Source: Gemmatimonas sp. (GTDB lineage Bacteria > Gemmatimonadota > Gemmatimonadetes > Gemmatimonadales > Gemmatimonadaceae). From it: a stretch of DNA of 64,000 nt. A model generated the notes under the pieces. It ran no database searches and had not been told where the DNA came from. It was given only the letters and a program-made list of their open reading frames with translations. The DNA lies in NCBI RefSeq assembly GCF_031426495.1, contig NZ_JANPLK010000027.1, positions 1 to 64,000 of the forward strand, read 5' to 3'. Position numbers and translations under genes: made by a program. Shown piece after piece: positions 33,719 through 44,771 of the stretch (the stretch's first letter is position 1; each line of letters starts with the position of its first letter).

Positions 33719-34498
33719 ATGTCCTATCAGTTCCTGACCTTCGACGTCTCCGACCGCATCGCTACGATCACGGTCAACCGTCCGGACAAGCTGAACGCGC
33801 TCAACGATGCCACCATCGCCGAACTCGGAGTGGCCATCGATGAAGCCAACGCGCGCGACGACGTGGGCGCCGTGCTGCTCACCGGTGCTGGGCGCGCCTT
33901 CGTAGCGGGCGCGGATATCTCGGAGCTCGAAAGCCAGTCGCCGTTGGAGGCGCAGCGCCGTGCCCGGGCGGGTCAGGTGATCTTCCGTCGCTTCGAGACG
34001 AGCCCCAAGCCCACCATCGCCGCCATCAATGGATTCGCCCTCGGCGGCGGCTGTGAGCTGGCGATGGCCTGCCATATGCGCATCGCGAGCGAGAAGGCCA
34101 AGCTCGGCCAGCCCGAAGCCAAGCTGGGCATCGTGCCAGGATACGGTGGCACCCAGCGCCTGCCCCGTTTAATCGGGCGCGGCGCCGCGCTCCGCTTGCT
34201 GCTCACCGGCGATATGATCGACGCGACCGAAGCGTACCGTCTCGGACTGGTGGATCAGGTCACGACACCCGACGAACTGATCACCACCGTGCGTGCCGTG
34301 CTGACGGCGATGCTGGCCAACGCGCCGCTCGCCATCGCCGGGTGCATCGAGGCGGTGAACCGGGGACAGGACGTCCCACTTGAAGAAGGATGCACGATCG
34401 AGTCCGACTTCTTCGGCTTGCTCTCCAGCACGGCCGATATGAAGGAAGGGATGCGCGCGTTCCTCGAGAAGCGCCCTCCCCAGTTCACCGGGCGCTGA
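33719..34498 (+). CDS. Enoyl-CoA hydratase/isomerase family protein
   Basis: The 259-residue crotonase-fold protein has an oxyanion-hole region GAGRAFVAGADISEL and the active-site segment AINGFALGGGCELAMACHMRIASEKAKLGQPE with both catalytic Glu positions. GIVPGYGGTQRLPRLIG follows, typical of hydratases of fatty-acid or butyrate metabolism. ATG at 33719 matches the family start. The exact substrate cannot be told. It precedes recF by 13 bp on the same strand. Confidence 0.93.
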   Translation: MSYQFLTFDVSDRIATITVNRPDKLNALNDATIAELGVAIDEANARDDVGAVLLTGAGRAFVAGADISELESQSPLEAQRRARAGQVIFRRFETSPKPTIAAINGFALGGGCELAMACHMRIASEKAKLGQPEAKLGIVPGYGGTQRLPRLIGRGAALRLLLTGDMIDATEAYRLGLVDQVTTPDELITTVRAVLTAMLANAPLAIAGCIEAVNRGQDVPLEEGCTIESDFFGLLSSTADMKEGMRAFLEKRPPQFTGR

Positions 34499-34511
34499 TC
34501 GCCCCGCCGAC

Positions 34512-35660
34512 GTGCTCGCCCGCCTGGTCGCCAAGGACTACCGCAATTTCACGCAGCTCGACCTCGAGGTCCCCTCGACCGGGCTCGTGATCATTGGCGA
34601 AAACGGACACGGCAAAACCAATCTGCTCGAAGCCGTCGCCTATCTCGCGTTGTTGCGGTCCTTTCGCGGGGCGCGAGATGCCGACGTGGTGCGCTTCGGT
34701 GCACCGGCGTTTCACGTGCGAGCCGAGCTCACGCACCCATCGGCGTTCAACACGGTAACCGTCGGCTTCGAGCGCAACACACGACGCAAACGGGCCACGC
34801 TCGACGGCGTGGAGCAGCCGCGTCTGACCAGTGCGCTCGGTGCGGTGCCGTCGGTGGAATTCTCGCCGGCCGATGTGGCGCTGGTGGCCGGTGGTCCCAG
34901 TGAGCGTCGGCACTATCTCGATGTGATGCTGGCGCTGTCGTCACGGGCGTACCTGCAGGCGCTGCAGTTGTATCGCGGCGCGCTGCTGCGTCGCAATGCG
35001 GCGCTTCGTACGGCGCAGCGCGACGGCGCGCGCAGCGCCGAGCACGAGGCGCGGGTGAGCGTGTGGGAACCGGCGATGGCCGAACACGGCGGCTTCGTGG
35101 CGGCCACGCGACACGCCTTCGTGCGCGACCACAGCGAGCGGTTCACACTGCTCTCGGCCGCCATTGGTGAGCGGCAAGCGGTGGTGATGAAGTACGCGGC
35201 AACCGGCGGTGAAACGCAGGACGAACAGCTCACGAGCGCCGACGCGCAGGCCGAGGCGTATCGTCGGGCCTACGCGCAGCAGCGCATGCAGGAGCTGCGT
35301 CGTGGCGTCACGTTGGTGGGGCCGCATCGCGACGATCTGCAGTTGTTGTTGGGCGGTCGCGATTTGCGCACGTTCGGATCGGCAGGACAGCAGCGGAGTG
35401 CGGCGATCGCGCTGCGTCTGCTCGAGCTGGCCACGCTGCGTGATGCGGTGGGCTATGCGCCCTTGTTGCTGCTGGATGATCCCTTCGCCGAGCTCGACCT
35501 CGGGCGGGCGGGACGCGTGCTGGCGTTGCTGGAAGATTCCGGCGCCTCGCAGGTGTTGTTGGCGGTGCCTCGTGTGGAAGACATTCCGGCGGCGTTCACG
35601 CGTCTCGAACAGCGCGCCATGTGTGACGGCCTGCTGCAACCGCTCTTGAGGCCGGCATGA
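34512..35660 (+). CDS. recF: DNA replication and repair protein RecF
   Basis: RecF is an SMC-like ATPase that loads RecA at single-strand gaps. The 382-residue product has Walker A GENGHGKTNLLEA near residue 31, RSFRGARDADVV, the signature FGSAGQQRS, and Walker B PLLLLDDPFAELD. The start is GTG at 34512. Its end overlaps the DUF721 gene as ATGA, and gyrB follows, a classic replication cluster. dnaA and dnaN are not in the window. Confidence 0.95.
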   Translation: MLARLVAKDYRNFTQLDLEVPSTGLVIIGENGHGKTNLLEAVAYLALLRSFRGARDADVVRFGAPAFHVRAELTHPSAFNTVTVGFERNTRRKRATLDGVEQPRLTSALGAVPSVEFSPADVALVAGGPSERRHYLDVMLALSSRAYLQALQLYRGALLRRNAALRTAQRDGARSAEHEARVSVWEPAMAEHGGFVAATRHAFVRDHSERFTLLSAAIGERQAVVMKYAATGGETQDEQLTSADAQAEAYRRAYAQQRMQELRRGVTLVGPHRDDLQLLLGGRDLRTFGSAGQQRSAAIALRLLELATLRDAVGYAPLLLLDDPFAELDLGRAGRVLALLEDSGASQVLLAVPRVEDIPAAFTRLEQRAMCDGLLQPLLRPA

Positions 35661-35971
35661 GTTCCGATCCCAAAAAGCGCGCGCCCGCCAGGCTGGGCGA
35701 TGTGCTCGCCTCCGTGTTGCAGCACGCCGGGCTCACCGATCGGGTGGCGCAGGCGGCGGTGATTCCGGAATGGCCGTCGCTGGTGGGAGCGCAGATCGCG
35801 ACCGTGACCGAGCCATTGCTGCTGCAGCAGGACGGTACGCTGGTGGTGATGGTGAAGACGCACGCCTGGATGCAGGAGCTCACGTTCCTCGAGCCCGACC
35901 TGCTGCGGTCGTTGAACCGGGACACGTCGCGTCCCCCGGTCACCCGGCTGCGCTGGATGCTGCAGCGCTGA
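35657..35971 (+). CDS. DUF721/DciA-like protein
   Basis: The 104-residue protein has the DUF721 pattern: RLGDVLASVLQHAGL, WPSLVGAQIATVTEPLLLQQDGTLVVMVKTHAWMQELTFLEPDLLRSLN. Members such as DciA load the replicative helicase in many bacteria. It overlaps recF by four bases and precedes gyrB, which fits a replication role. No extended N-terminal region is present. Confidence 0.85.
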   Translation: MSSDPKKRAPARLGDVLASVLQHAGLTDRVAQAAVIPEWPSLVGAQIATVTEPLLLQQDGTLVVMVKTHAWMQELTFLEPDLLRSLNRDTSRPPVTRLRWMLQR

Positions 35972-35983
35972 GCTCGCCTCGCT

Positions 35984-36012
35984 CGCAAGTTGTTCAACAA
36001 CAACAACTTGCG
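35984..36012. repeat. Perfect 11-bp inverted repeat upstream of gyrB
   Basis: CGCAAGTTGTT (35984-35994) and AACAACTTGCG (36002-36012) form a perfect dyad around a 7-nt CAACAAC. It ends 14 bp before the predicted -35 of gyrB and has no T-tract, so an operator or topology-sensing element is more likely than a terminator. Confidence 0.6.
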
Positions 36013-36026
36013 GTATAACCGCCGAG

Positions 36027-36055
36027 TTGCTTGCGGAGGCCGGATCGAGTACATT
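36027..36055 (+). promoter_or_regulatory. Predicted gyrB promoter
   Basis: TTGCTT (36027-36032) is followed after exactly 17 bp by TACATT (36050-36055). A start near 36062 leaves a leader of about 60 nt before the gyrB ATG. The spacing and hexamers fit a housekeeping sigma promoter. Confidence 0.55.
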
Positions 36056-36122
36056 TAGGGGTTGTGTTTGCAGGCCAGTGGAATGGCCGCAGCGGTTCAT
36101 TTCTTCGGGATATCCCCACCTC

Positions 36123-38087
<1,965 letters not shown>

Positions 38088-38111
38088 TACGAGTGCTGCA
38101 GCACGTCCGTA

Positions 38112-38149
38112 CGCAAAACCCGACACTCACGAGAGTGTCGGGTTTTGCG
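38112..38149. terminator. Bidirectional terminator between gyrB and cytochrome c peroxidase
   Basis: A perfect 17-bp stem, CGCAAAACCCGACACTC against GAGTGTCGGGTTTTGCG, encloses a 4-nt loop. T-rich stretches lie within both arms. It stands between the convergent gyrB and peroxidase genes and can serve both. Confidence 0.85.
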
Positions 38150-38176
38150 TTTACGTCCGGTGAAGCACCCGCGTTC

Positions 38177-39622
38177 TTACCGCCCGAATGGATTCGAGAA
38201 CCTCACATCCGTCAGGAACGTGTTGTCCGTGAGCGTCCCCAGGAACGCCACCAATGACGCCCGCTCGGCCGCCGACAGATTGAGCCGCAACGGCGGCGCA
38301 TTACCCCCGCCACCGGCACGCAACCGGTTGTCGAGCCCCGGATTGTTCTGCACGCCGGTGTCGTAGAAAGCGATCACCTGCTCGAGCGTCTGGAAGCGGC
38401 CATCATGCATGTACGGCGGTCTCACGGCGATGTTGCGCAGCGACGGTGACTTGAAGCGTCCGTTCCCCGCCCCGACGTCGGTGATCGTAGCATCGAGACC
38501 GGTGTTGTGCACGCCGTCGCTGATGTGCGCGTTCGTGCCGTGACAGCGGGCGCAGCCGGCGCGGCCGTTGAAGAGATCCTGCCCAGCCAGTTCCTGCGCC
38601 GTGAAGCTCGCCGCGAAGTTCGGGACGCCGTTCACCCCGAAGGCGCGGTCGAACTTCGAGTTCACGGACACCAGCGACCGCACGAACTGCGAGAGCGCGA
38701 GACTCACGCGATCACTCGTGATGTCGCTCGTGCCAAAGGCGGCGGTAAATAGCGCCGGGTAATACGCGGTGGCCGACAACTTCGCGATCACGTTCGGGAG
38801 CGTCATGCCCATCTCGGTGGCATCCTGAATGGGCTGCAGCACCTGCGCTTCCAGATTCGCCGCGCGTTCATCCCAGAAGAACCGGGCACTCGCGTAGAAA
38901 CGCGCGTTGGCCAGCCCCATGCTGTGGCGGCCGGTGAATCCGCCGGTGAATCCACGACTCAGCTTGGCCGTATCGGAGAAGGCAAACTGCTGTTGATGAC
39001 ACGAGCTGCACGACACGCGGTCGTTGGCCGACAGGCGACGGTCGTAGAACAACACGCGTCCGAGCGTGGCGCCGGCGTTCGTGGTGATGTTCGATGCCGG
39101 GGTGTTGTCGGCGCCAATCGGGCTCCCGGCATTCGGCGCGGCCTGCGAAAAGTGTCGCGGCAGCGGATTGCTGGCGTCAGCGTAGAGGAGTGCGGTGGCC
39201 GGCAACGTCGGCGCCGTGAGATCACCGGCGAACACGACGATCGCGAAGCTGTGCGACGCGCTGCTGCCGCTGTTATCCCGCGCGGTGATCGTCACGGTGT
39301 AGACGCCGGGGTCGGCGGCGGTGCCGGCGATACGTCCGTTCGCGGCCGACAGTCCACTCACCGCCGGCGTGAACGACACGGTGTAGGTGAGCCCCGACTT
39401 TCTCGGATCGCTGAACGCCGTGCCGCCCTTCGTCGCATCGTACGCAAACGGTACGCCGACCATCGCCGCCTGTGTCGAACTCGGCGACACCACGGTCACC
39501 GCTTCGGTGTTGGGGGTGACCGTCGGCGTGTCGATCTGCGCAGGACTGGTGGTCGCGTCACCGGCGCATGCGCCAATCGTGAGCGATACCGTGATGAGGG
39601 CAAGGATGTTGAGGTGGCGCAT
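38177..39622 (-). CDS. Di-heme cytochrome c peroxidase lipoprotein with Ig-like domain
   Basis: The 481-residue product has a lipoprotein signal (NILALITVSLTIGAC) and an Ig-like domain (about residues 45-130, SGLSAANGRIAGTAADPGVYTVT). The MauG/CcpA-type domain follows, with two heme motifs: CSSCH near residue 210 and CARCH near residue 377. It probably reduces hydrogen peroxide or oxidises a partner in the periplasm. I chose ATG at 39622, which starts the signal peptide. Its heme attachment would need the Ccm proteins encoded at 27254-31037. Confidence 0.9.
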   Translation of the reverse strand: MRHLNILALITVSLTIGACAGDATTSPAQIDTPTVTPNTEAVTVVSPSSTQAAMVGVPFAYDATKGGTAFSDPRKSGLTYTVSFTPAVSGLSAANGRIAGTAADPGVYTVTITARDNSGSSASHSFAIVVFAGDLTAPTLPATALLYADASNPLPRHFSQAAPNAGSPIGADNTPASNITTNAGATLGRVLFYDRRLSANDRVSCSSCHQQQFAFSDTAKLSRGFTGGFTGRHSMGLANARFYASARFFWDERAANLEAQVLQPIQDATEMGMTLPNVIAKLSATAYYPALFTAAFGTSDITSDRVSLALSQFVRSLVSVNSKFDRAFGVNGVPNFAASFTAQELAGQDLFNGRAGCARCHGTNAHISDGVHNTGLDATITDVGAGNGRFKSPSLRNIAVRPPYMHDGRFQTLEQVIAFYDTGVQNNPGLDNRLRAGGGGNAPPLRLNLSAAERASLVAFLGTLTDNTFLTDVRFSNPFGR

Positions 39623-39724
39623 AGCGGAAGTCTCGGCCGTGGAGATCGTGCACTGACGTTCACATGTTGTGATCCTGAACACGGATTCCGCGCCGGGACC
39701 CTACGTGCTCACGGGTCGGACCAC

Positions 39725-39756
39725 AAAAAAAGCGCGGGATCATGAAGATCCCGCGC
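39725..39756 (-). terminator. Rho-independent terminator
   Basis: On the minus strand GCGCGGGATC and GATCCCGCGC form a perfect 10-bp stem with a 5-nt loop, followed by seven T. It lies 29 bp past the stop of the small membrane protein gene. Confidence 0.9.
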
Positions 39757-39785
39757 CCTATCGCCCCTATCGCCCTTCGCCCGAC

Positions 39786-40031
39786 TTACGGCGTGAGGAA
39801 CACACCCTTGGCTTCGCGCGAGAGCTGCTTCGAGAAGTTCAGCGCGACGATGATCAGCGCCGCGAAGATGAACGTGAACGCGATATAGCAGACCGTGGTG
39901 ACCGTCGGCTCCATGCCGCCCGTCGGGCTCGGAGTCGCGATATACATCAACAAGCCGTACAGGCCGAGAAGCGGCAGCACCGCGGCGGCGGCCACGAGAC
40001 TAAGCAGACGGTTCGTCTTCGGAGCGATCAT
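39786..40031 (-). CDS. Small two-helix membrane protein
   Basis: The 81-residue product has two hydrophobic segments: LLSLVAAAAVLPLLGLYGLLMYI and VCYIAFTFIFAALIIVAL. A short loop separates them and a charged C-terminus follows. ATG at 40031 is preferred over an upstream one at 40067. It has its own strong terminator. I recognise no family. Confidence 0.75.
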   Translation of the reverse strand: MIAPKTNRLLSLVAAAAVLPLLGLYGLLMYIATPSPTGGMEPTVTTVCYIAFTFIFAALIIVALNFSKQLSREAKGVFLTP

Positions 40032-40106
40032 GGTATGGCGACGGGGACGCAAAGCGTCGGTGATCAAAAGGCAGCCGCTGCGCGGCTCACCTGCAAAGTA
40101 TCCGGA

Positions 40107-41435
40107 CTAGCCGTACAGTTCCACCCCCGCCTCGGTGACCCGATGCGAGATCAGGGGCAGCGGAGGTTCGGCCTCTTCGCCGATGCTGATCGATCGGCGC
40201 AGGGCTGCCAGGCCGGCGTCCACCCCGGCTCGGTCCTTGGCGAATATCGTCGCGAGGGGCTCTCCCGCCCGCACGATGTCACCGGGTCGGGCGGTGATGA
40301 CGAAGCCCACGCTGTGGTCCACGCCGTCCTCGACCTTGGTGCGCTGGCCACCGAGTGCCGTGATGCCACGGCCGATAGCCTTGGGCTCCACCTGCGCGAT
40401 CACACCGTCGCGGGGCGCCAGGAATAGCTCGCATTCGGCGGCCTGCGGCAAGATCGACGGATCGTCGATGACTCTGGGGTCGCCGCCCTGCGCCGCGATG
40501 ATCTCCTGGAACTTGGCGGCCGCCCGTCCACTTGAAATGGCGACTTCCATGCGCCGAAGGGCGTCATCGCGGTCGGCGGCCACGCCGGCCAGCACCAGCA
40601 TCTCGGCTCCGAGCGCATACGTGACTCTCATGAGGTCGGGTGGCCCCTCGCCACGGAGCGCCATGATCGACTCCTCGACCTCAAGGGCGTTGCCACAGGC
40701 CCGACCGAGCGGCCGGTCCATGGCCGTGATGAGTGCCACCACCGGGCAGCCGTGATCGGCCCCGAGCTCGATCATCGTGCGGGCCAAGTCGAGCCCGCGG
40801 TCGAGCTCCGGCAAGAAGGCGCCCGAGCCGCGTTTGACATCGAGCACGAGCCCCGTGAGGCCTTCGGCGAGCTTTTTCGACATGATGCTCGCCGAGATGA
40901 GCGGAATGCTCTCCACGGTCGCAGTGGCGTCGCGCAGGGCATACAAGCGGCGGTCGGCCGGTGCGATCTCGCGCGTCTGCCCGATCAGCGCGCAGCCGAT
41001 CCGTTCCAGCTGCTCGGTGGCACGGGCCAACGACAAATCGGTACGAAAACCGGGGATCGATTCGAGCTTGTCGAGGGTACCGCCCGTATGCCCGAGTCCG
41101 CGGCCCGACATCATGGGTACCGCGACACCAAGGCAGGCAACCAACGGCGCCAAAACGAGCGACACCTTGTCGCCCACACCGCCGGTGGAATGCTTGTCGA
41201 CCCGTGCCATCGTGAGATGGTTGAGATCGAGCGTCGCGCCGCTGTGCAGCATGGCATCGGTGAGCGCGCCGATCTCGTCGCGATCGAGCCCGTTGAAGTA
41301 GATGGCCATCGCCAAGGCGGCCATCTGGTAGTCTGGAACTTCGTCTGTCGCGTACTGCGACATGAGCGTGCGCCACTCGGCGGGAGTGATTCGACCGCCG
41401 TCGCGCTTTCGCTCGATCAGTGCGCGTGCCAACAT
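40107..41435 (-). CDS. Thymidine/pyrimidine-nucleoside phosphorylase
   Basis: This enzyme cleaves pyrimidine nucleosides with phosphate in salvage. The 442-residue product has the family signature SGRGLGHTGGTLDKLES near residue 110, KHSTGGVGDKVSL, and MSKKLAEGLTGLVLDVKRGSGAF. The C-terminal domain ends in SHRVTEAGVELYG. The length fits DeoA/Pdp; which of the two cannot be told from sequence alone. It is divergent from the TPR gene, only nine bases away. Confidence 0.94.
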   Translation of the reverse strand: MLARALIERKRDGGRITPAEWRTLMSQYATDEVPDYQMAALAMAIYFNGLDRDEIGALTDAMLHSGATLDLNHLTMARVDKHSTGGVGDKVSLVLAPLVACLGVAVPMMSGRGLGHTGGTLDKLESIPGFRTDLSLARATEQLERIGCALIGQTREIAPADRRLYALRDATATVESIPLISASIMSKKLAEGLTGLVLDVKRGSGAFLPELDRGLDLARTMIELGADHGCPVVALITAMDRPLGRACGNALEVEESIMALRGEGPPDLMRVTYALGAEMLVLAGVAADRDDALRRMEVAISSGRAAAKFQEIIAAQGGDPRVIDDPSILPQAAECELFLAPRDGVIAQVEPKAIGRGITALGGQRTKVEDGVDHSVGFVITARPGDIVRAGEPLATIFAKDRAGVDAGLAALRRSISIGEEAEPPLPLISHRVTEAGVELYG

Positions 41436-41444
41436 AGAGTGCTC

Positions 41445-42269
41445 ATGATGCAGCCAACCTACATCCTCGCCGTCCGCACCGCACGCCGATGGGCGATCGG
41501 ACTCACCGTCGGGGCCGCATCGGTCGCGCTGCCGGGACTGCTCTTTGCTCCGCGCCTCCTCATCGCGCAGAGCGTGAGTGATCTACTCAGCGCCGGCGAT
41601 CGAGAGAGCGTCGCGCGTCGACCGTCGGCCGCGCTCGGCAACTACGAGCGAGCCGTGAAAGCGGAGCCCACGTCATACGTGGCGCTTTGGAAGGCCGCGC
41701 GCGAAGCCGTAGACCTCGGCGAATTCGAGAAGAATCCCGAGACTCGTACCGCGCTGTACGCGCGCGCGACGGACTATGCACGACGGGCGGTCACGGCCAA
41801 TGCGAACGATGCCGAAGGGCATTTTCAGCTGGCGCGTGCAGTGGGCCGCACCGCGCTGGCGGTGAATCCGCGCGAGCGTGTGAAGTATGCAGTCGAAGTG
41901 CGCGACGAGGCGCTGAGGGCGCTACAGCTGCACCCGAAACATCCCGGTGCGCTGCACGTGCTGGGCGTGTGGAATGCCGAGGTGATGCGACTGAACGGAT
42001 TCTCGCGCGCGGTCGCCAAGGCTTTCCTGGGCGGTCAAGTGCTGGGCAGCGCGAGCTGGGCGGAAGCGATCCGGTATATGGAGCTCGCCGTGACGGCGGA
42101 ACCCAATCGATTGGTGCACCATTTGGATTTGGCGCGCGTGTACCGAGACGCCGGGCGTCGGAACGAAGCGCGCGCCGCCTATCAGGCCGCACTGCGCGCT
42201 CCGCTCCAGGACGCGAACGACGATCAATACCGCAAGCAGGCCGACGAGGAGCTGAAGAAGCTCACGTAA
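41445..42269 (+). CDS. Exported TPR-like protein
   Basis: The 274-residue product has a signal peptide (IGLTVGAASVALPGLLFA, with LLIAQS at the cleavage region). Helical repeats resembling TPR/RMD proteins follow: SAALGNYERAVKAEPTSYVALWKAAREA, YARRAVTANANDAEGHFQLARAVGR, ALQLHPKHPGALHVLGVW and AVTAEPNRLVHHLDLARVYRDAGR. It is probably periplasmic and probably a scaffold. The start is ATG at 41445 (a second ATG follows directly). Confidence 0.85.
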   Translation: MMQPTYILAVRTARRWAIGLTVGAASVALPGLLFAPRLLIAQSVSDLLSAGDRESVARRPSAALGNYERAVKAEPTSYVALWKAAREAVDLGEFEKNPETRTALYARATDYARRAVTANANDAEGHFQLARAVGRTALAVNPRERVKYAVEVRDEALRALQLHPKHPGALHVLGVWNAEVMRLNGFSRAVAKAFLGGQVLGSASWAEAIRYMELAVTAEPNRLVHHLDLARVYRDAGRRNEARAAYQAALRAPLQDANDDQYRKQADEELKKLT

Positions 42270-42284
42270 GCCCGCGCGGCGAAC

Positions 42285-42584
42285 TTACCACGGCGCCACG
42301 TCGCGGGCCCGGTCACGGACGCGCACGGCCGCCTTGCGACCCTCCTTCATGCCCCGACGCGCCAGACGACGCGCCGATTCGTCGGCATCATCCCACCAAT
42401 TGGACAGCGTGTCGCCGCTCTGGTCGGCCAAACGACGTGCATTGCGCCGAAGTTGGCGACGCGTCTGTTCGCCAGTCGCCGGTGCCATCAGCAAGGCAGC
42501 GCCGGCACCAATCGCGGCGCCGATGAGCAGTCCCAGCCCGAGTGCGCGACCATCCATTCGATCCCGCTTGCTGCTGTTGAACAT
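42285..42584 (-). CDS. YtxH-like membrane protein
   Basis: The 99-residue product has a glycine-zipper membrane segment (LGLGLLIGAAIGAGAALLMAP) directly followed by TGEQTRRQLRRNARR and a long charged helix, the YtxH pattern. Such proteins are linked to envelope stress; the function is not defined. It is convergent with the TPR gene and divergent from ligA. Confidence 0.8.
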   Translation of the reverse strand: MFNSSKRDRMDGRALGLGLLIGAAIGAGAALLMAPATGEQTRRQLRRNARRLADQSGDTLSNWWDDADESARRLARRGMKEGRKAAVRVRDRARDVAPW

Positions 42585-42667
42585 GCGACCTCCCGCGCCG
42601 GAGCGCGTGAATTATTCGGTGATTGTGTCGTGATGACGCATCTCTCCAGAAGAGATACATTCCGCAT

Positions 42668-44692
42668 ATGAGCGTCGTTCCATCCCCCACCGTACAGCGC
42701 GCCGCGGAATTGCGCGATCTGTTGGCCCGCGCGCAGCACGAGTATTACGTGCTCGACCGTCCTGTGCTCTCGGATGCCGATTACGACCGGCTGTTCCGCG
42801 AGCTACAGGCGATCGAGCAGTCGCACCCCCTACTGCGTACGGAAGATTCTCCCACGCTCCGTGTGGGTGCGCCAGTGCAAAGCGCGTTCCAGACCCATCG
42901 ACACCTGGTGCGGATGCTGTCGCTGGACAACGCGTTCGACGATGCCGAGTTGCTGGCGTTCGAGCAGTCGCTCGAACGCGTGGTGGGCGCGTCGGTGCAC
43001 AGAGGCGGCTATACGGTCGAGCTCAAGATCGACGGGGCAGCGATCGCGCTCACCTACCGTGATGGCGTGTTGGTGACCGGCACCACGCGTGGCGACGGGA
43101 CCGAGGGCGAGGACGTGACCGTGAACATCCGCACGATACGCGGCGTGCCGCTGAGGCTGCTGGGCGACGGGTATCCGCCACTGATGGAAATACGCGGCGA
43201 GGTCTACATGCCCTTCGCCGGCTTCGAGGCCATGAACGAAACACGCGTAGCGGCCGGTGAACCGGTGTTCGTGAACCCACGCAATGCGGCCGCCGGTGCC
43301 CTGCGCCAGCTCGATCCGTCGATCACCGCACAGCGTCCGTTGCGGTTTTTCGGCTATGCCGCCGTGCTTCCCGACGGCAATGCGCCCGCGCGCACGCAGT
43401 GGGATCTACTCGAACAACTGAGCGCGTGGGGCATTCCGGTAGCGCCACACCGCGAGCGATGCCGCACGATGGCCGAGGTATCGGCGTGGGCACACATCGT
43501 CGAACATGACACGCGGGCGAAACTCGGCTTCGCGATCGACGGTGGTGTGGTGAAGGTGAACGACATGTCGTTGCAGGACGAACTCGGTGTGCGCAACGAT
43601 CGCACGCCGCGCTGGGCGATTGCCCGCAAGTTCGCGCCCGACATGGCGGTCACGAAACTGATCCGCATCGACGTGAGCGTGGGACGCACGGGTGTGCTCA
43701 CGCCCTTCGCCGTGTTGGAGCCGGTGGATGTGGGTGGGGCGACGGTCACGTATGCCTCGCTGCACAACGCCGACCAGATCGCGAAGAAGGATTTGCGCGA
43801 CGGGGATTGGGTGCAGGTGGTACGCGCTGGCGATGTCATTCCTTACGTGCTCGGTCCGGTGCCGGAGAAACGTGACGGCAGCGAGCAGCCGTGGACCATG
43901 CCGCCGCGCTGCCCGCGCTGCGACTCCCCCACGCATCGGTACGGCGATGACGTCGCGACCTATTGCCCGAATGTCGCCTGCCCCGGACGTCAGCTCGAGG
44001 GCCTCGTACATTTCTCGAGCAAAGACGCGCTCGATATCGACGGTCTGTCGTATGCGCGCATTCAGCAGTTCCTCGAAGCGGGCTTCATCACCGACTTCGC
44101 CGATTTGTTCGGCCTCACGGTGGAGCAGCTCGTGTCACTCGAGCGCTTTGGCACGAAGAGCGCCGACAATCTGGTGGCGGCGATCGCCGCCGCAAAGCAG
44201 CAGCCGCTGTCGCGATTGCTGTTCGGACTCGGCATCCGACATGTCGGCGCCCAGGCCGCGCAGTTGCTCGCCAAGCAGTTCGGCAGCATGGACGCGATCA
44301 TCTCCGCCACGCCGGAGCAGCTGGGCGCGGTGCGCGGCATCGGCGACATCATTGCCGCGTCGGTGCGGTCGTATTTCGACGATCCGACGTCGCGCGCTCT
44401 GGTGGAGCGGTTGCGCGAGCGCGGTGTGCGCTTCGACGAGCCGAACGCGGTGCAAGCCGACGGCCCACTGACCGGGGCCACCGTGGTCCTCACCGGCTCG
44501 CTGCCTTCGCTCTCCCGGACCGACGCCGCCGCCTTGGTGGAGGCGGCCGGCGGTCGGGTCACGAGTAGCGTCTCCAAGAAGACCACGTTCGTCGTGGCCG
44601 GCGAGGAAGCGGGGAGCAAGCTCGATAGGGCAGTCGAGCTGGGCATCGAGGTGATCGACGAAGCCGAGCTGATCCGACGGTTCGGGCGATGA
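42668..44692 (+). CDS. ligA: NAD-dependent DNA ligase
   Basis: LigA seals nicks in replication and repair using NAD+. The 674-residue product has the NAD-binding Ia region (YYVLDRPVLSDADYDRLF), the adenylation Lys in VELKIDGAAIAL, and the OB fold. The Zn finger cysteines follow (CPRCDSP and CPNVACPGRQ), then helix-hairpin-helix motifs and a C-terminal BRCT domain (GATVVLTGSLPSLSRTDAAALVEAAGG). I chose ATG at 42668; an inverted repeat ATCTCT/AGAGAT at 42640-42656 lies just upstream. Confidence 0.97.
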   Translation: MSVVPSPTVQRAAELRDLLARAQHEYYVLDRPVLSDADYDRLFRELQAIEQSHPLLRTEDSPTLRVGAPVQSAFQTHRHLVRMLSLDNAFDDAELLAFEQSLERVVGASVHRGGYTVELKIDGAAIALTYRDGVLVTGTTRGDGTEGEDVTVNIRTIRGVPLRLLGDGYPPLMEIRGEVYMPFAGFEAMNETRVAAGEPVFVNPRNAAAGALRQLDPSITAQRPLRFFGYAAVLPDGNAPARTQWDLLEQLSAWGIPVAPHRERCRTMAEVSAWAHIVEHDTRAKLGFAIDGGVVKVNDMSLQDELGVRNDRTPRWAIARKFAPDMAVTKLIRIDVSVGRTGVLTPFAVLEPVDVGGATVTYASLHNADQIAKKDLRDGDWVQVVRAGDVIPYVLGPVPEKRDGSEQPWTMPPRCPRCDSPTHRYGDDVATYCPNVACPGRQLEGLVHFSSKDALDIDGLSYARIQQFLEAGFITDFADLFGLTVEQLVSLERFGTKSADNLVAAIAAAKQQPLSRLLFGLGIRHVGAQAAQLLAKQFGSMDAIISATPEQLGAVRGIGDIIAASVRSYFDDPTSRALVERLRERGVRFDEPNAVQADGPLTGATVVLTGSLPSLSRTDAAALVEAAGGRVTSSVSKKTTFVVAGEEAGSKLDRAVELGIEVIDEAELIRRFGR

Positions 44693-44771
44693 GACCGATA
44701 CGCTCCCGGCATCGTCCATCACGCCGCCCCCGCTTGACGTGACCGCTGCATTGGGCGAGCGTCACGGGAAC

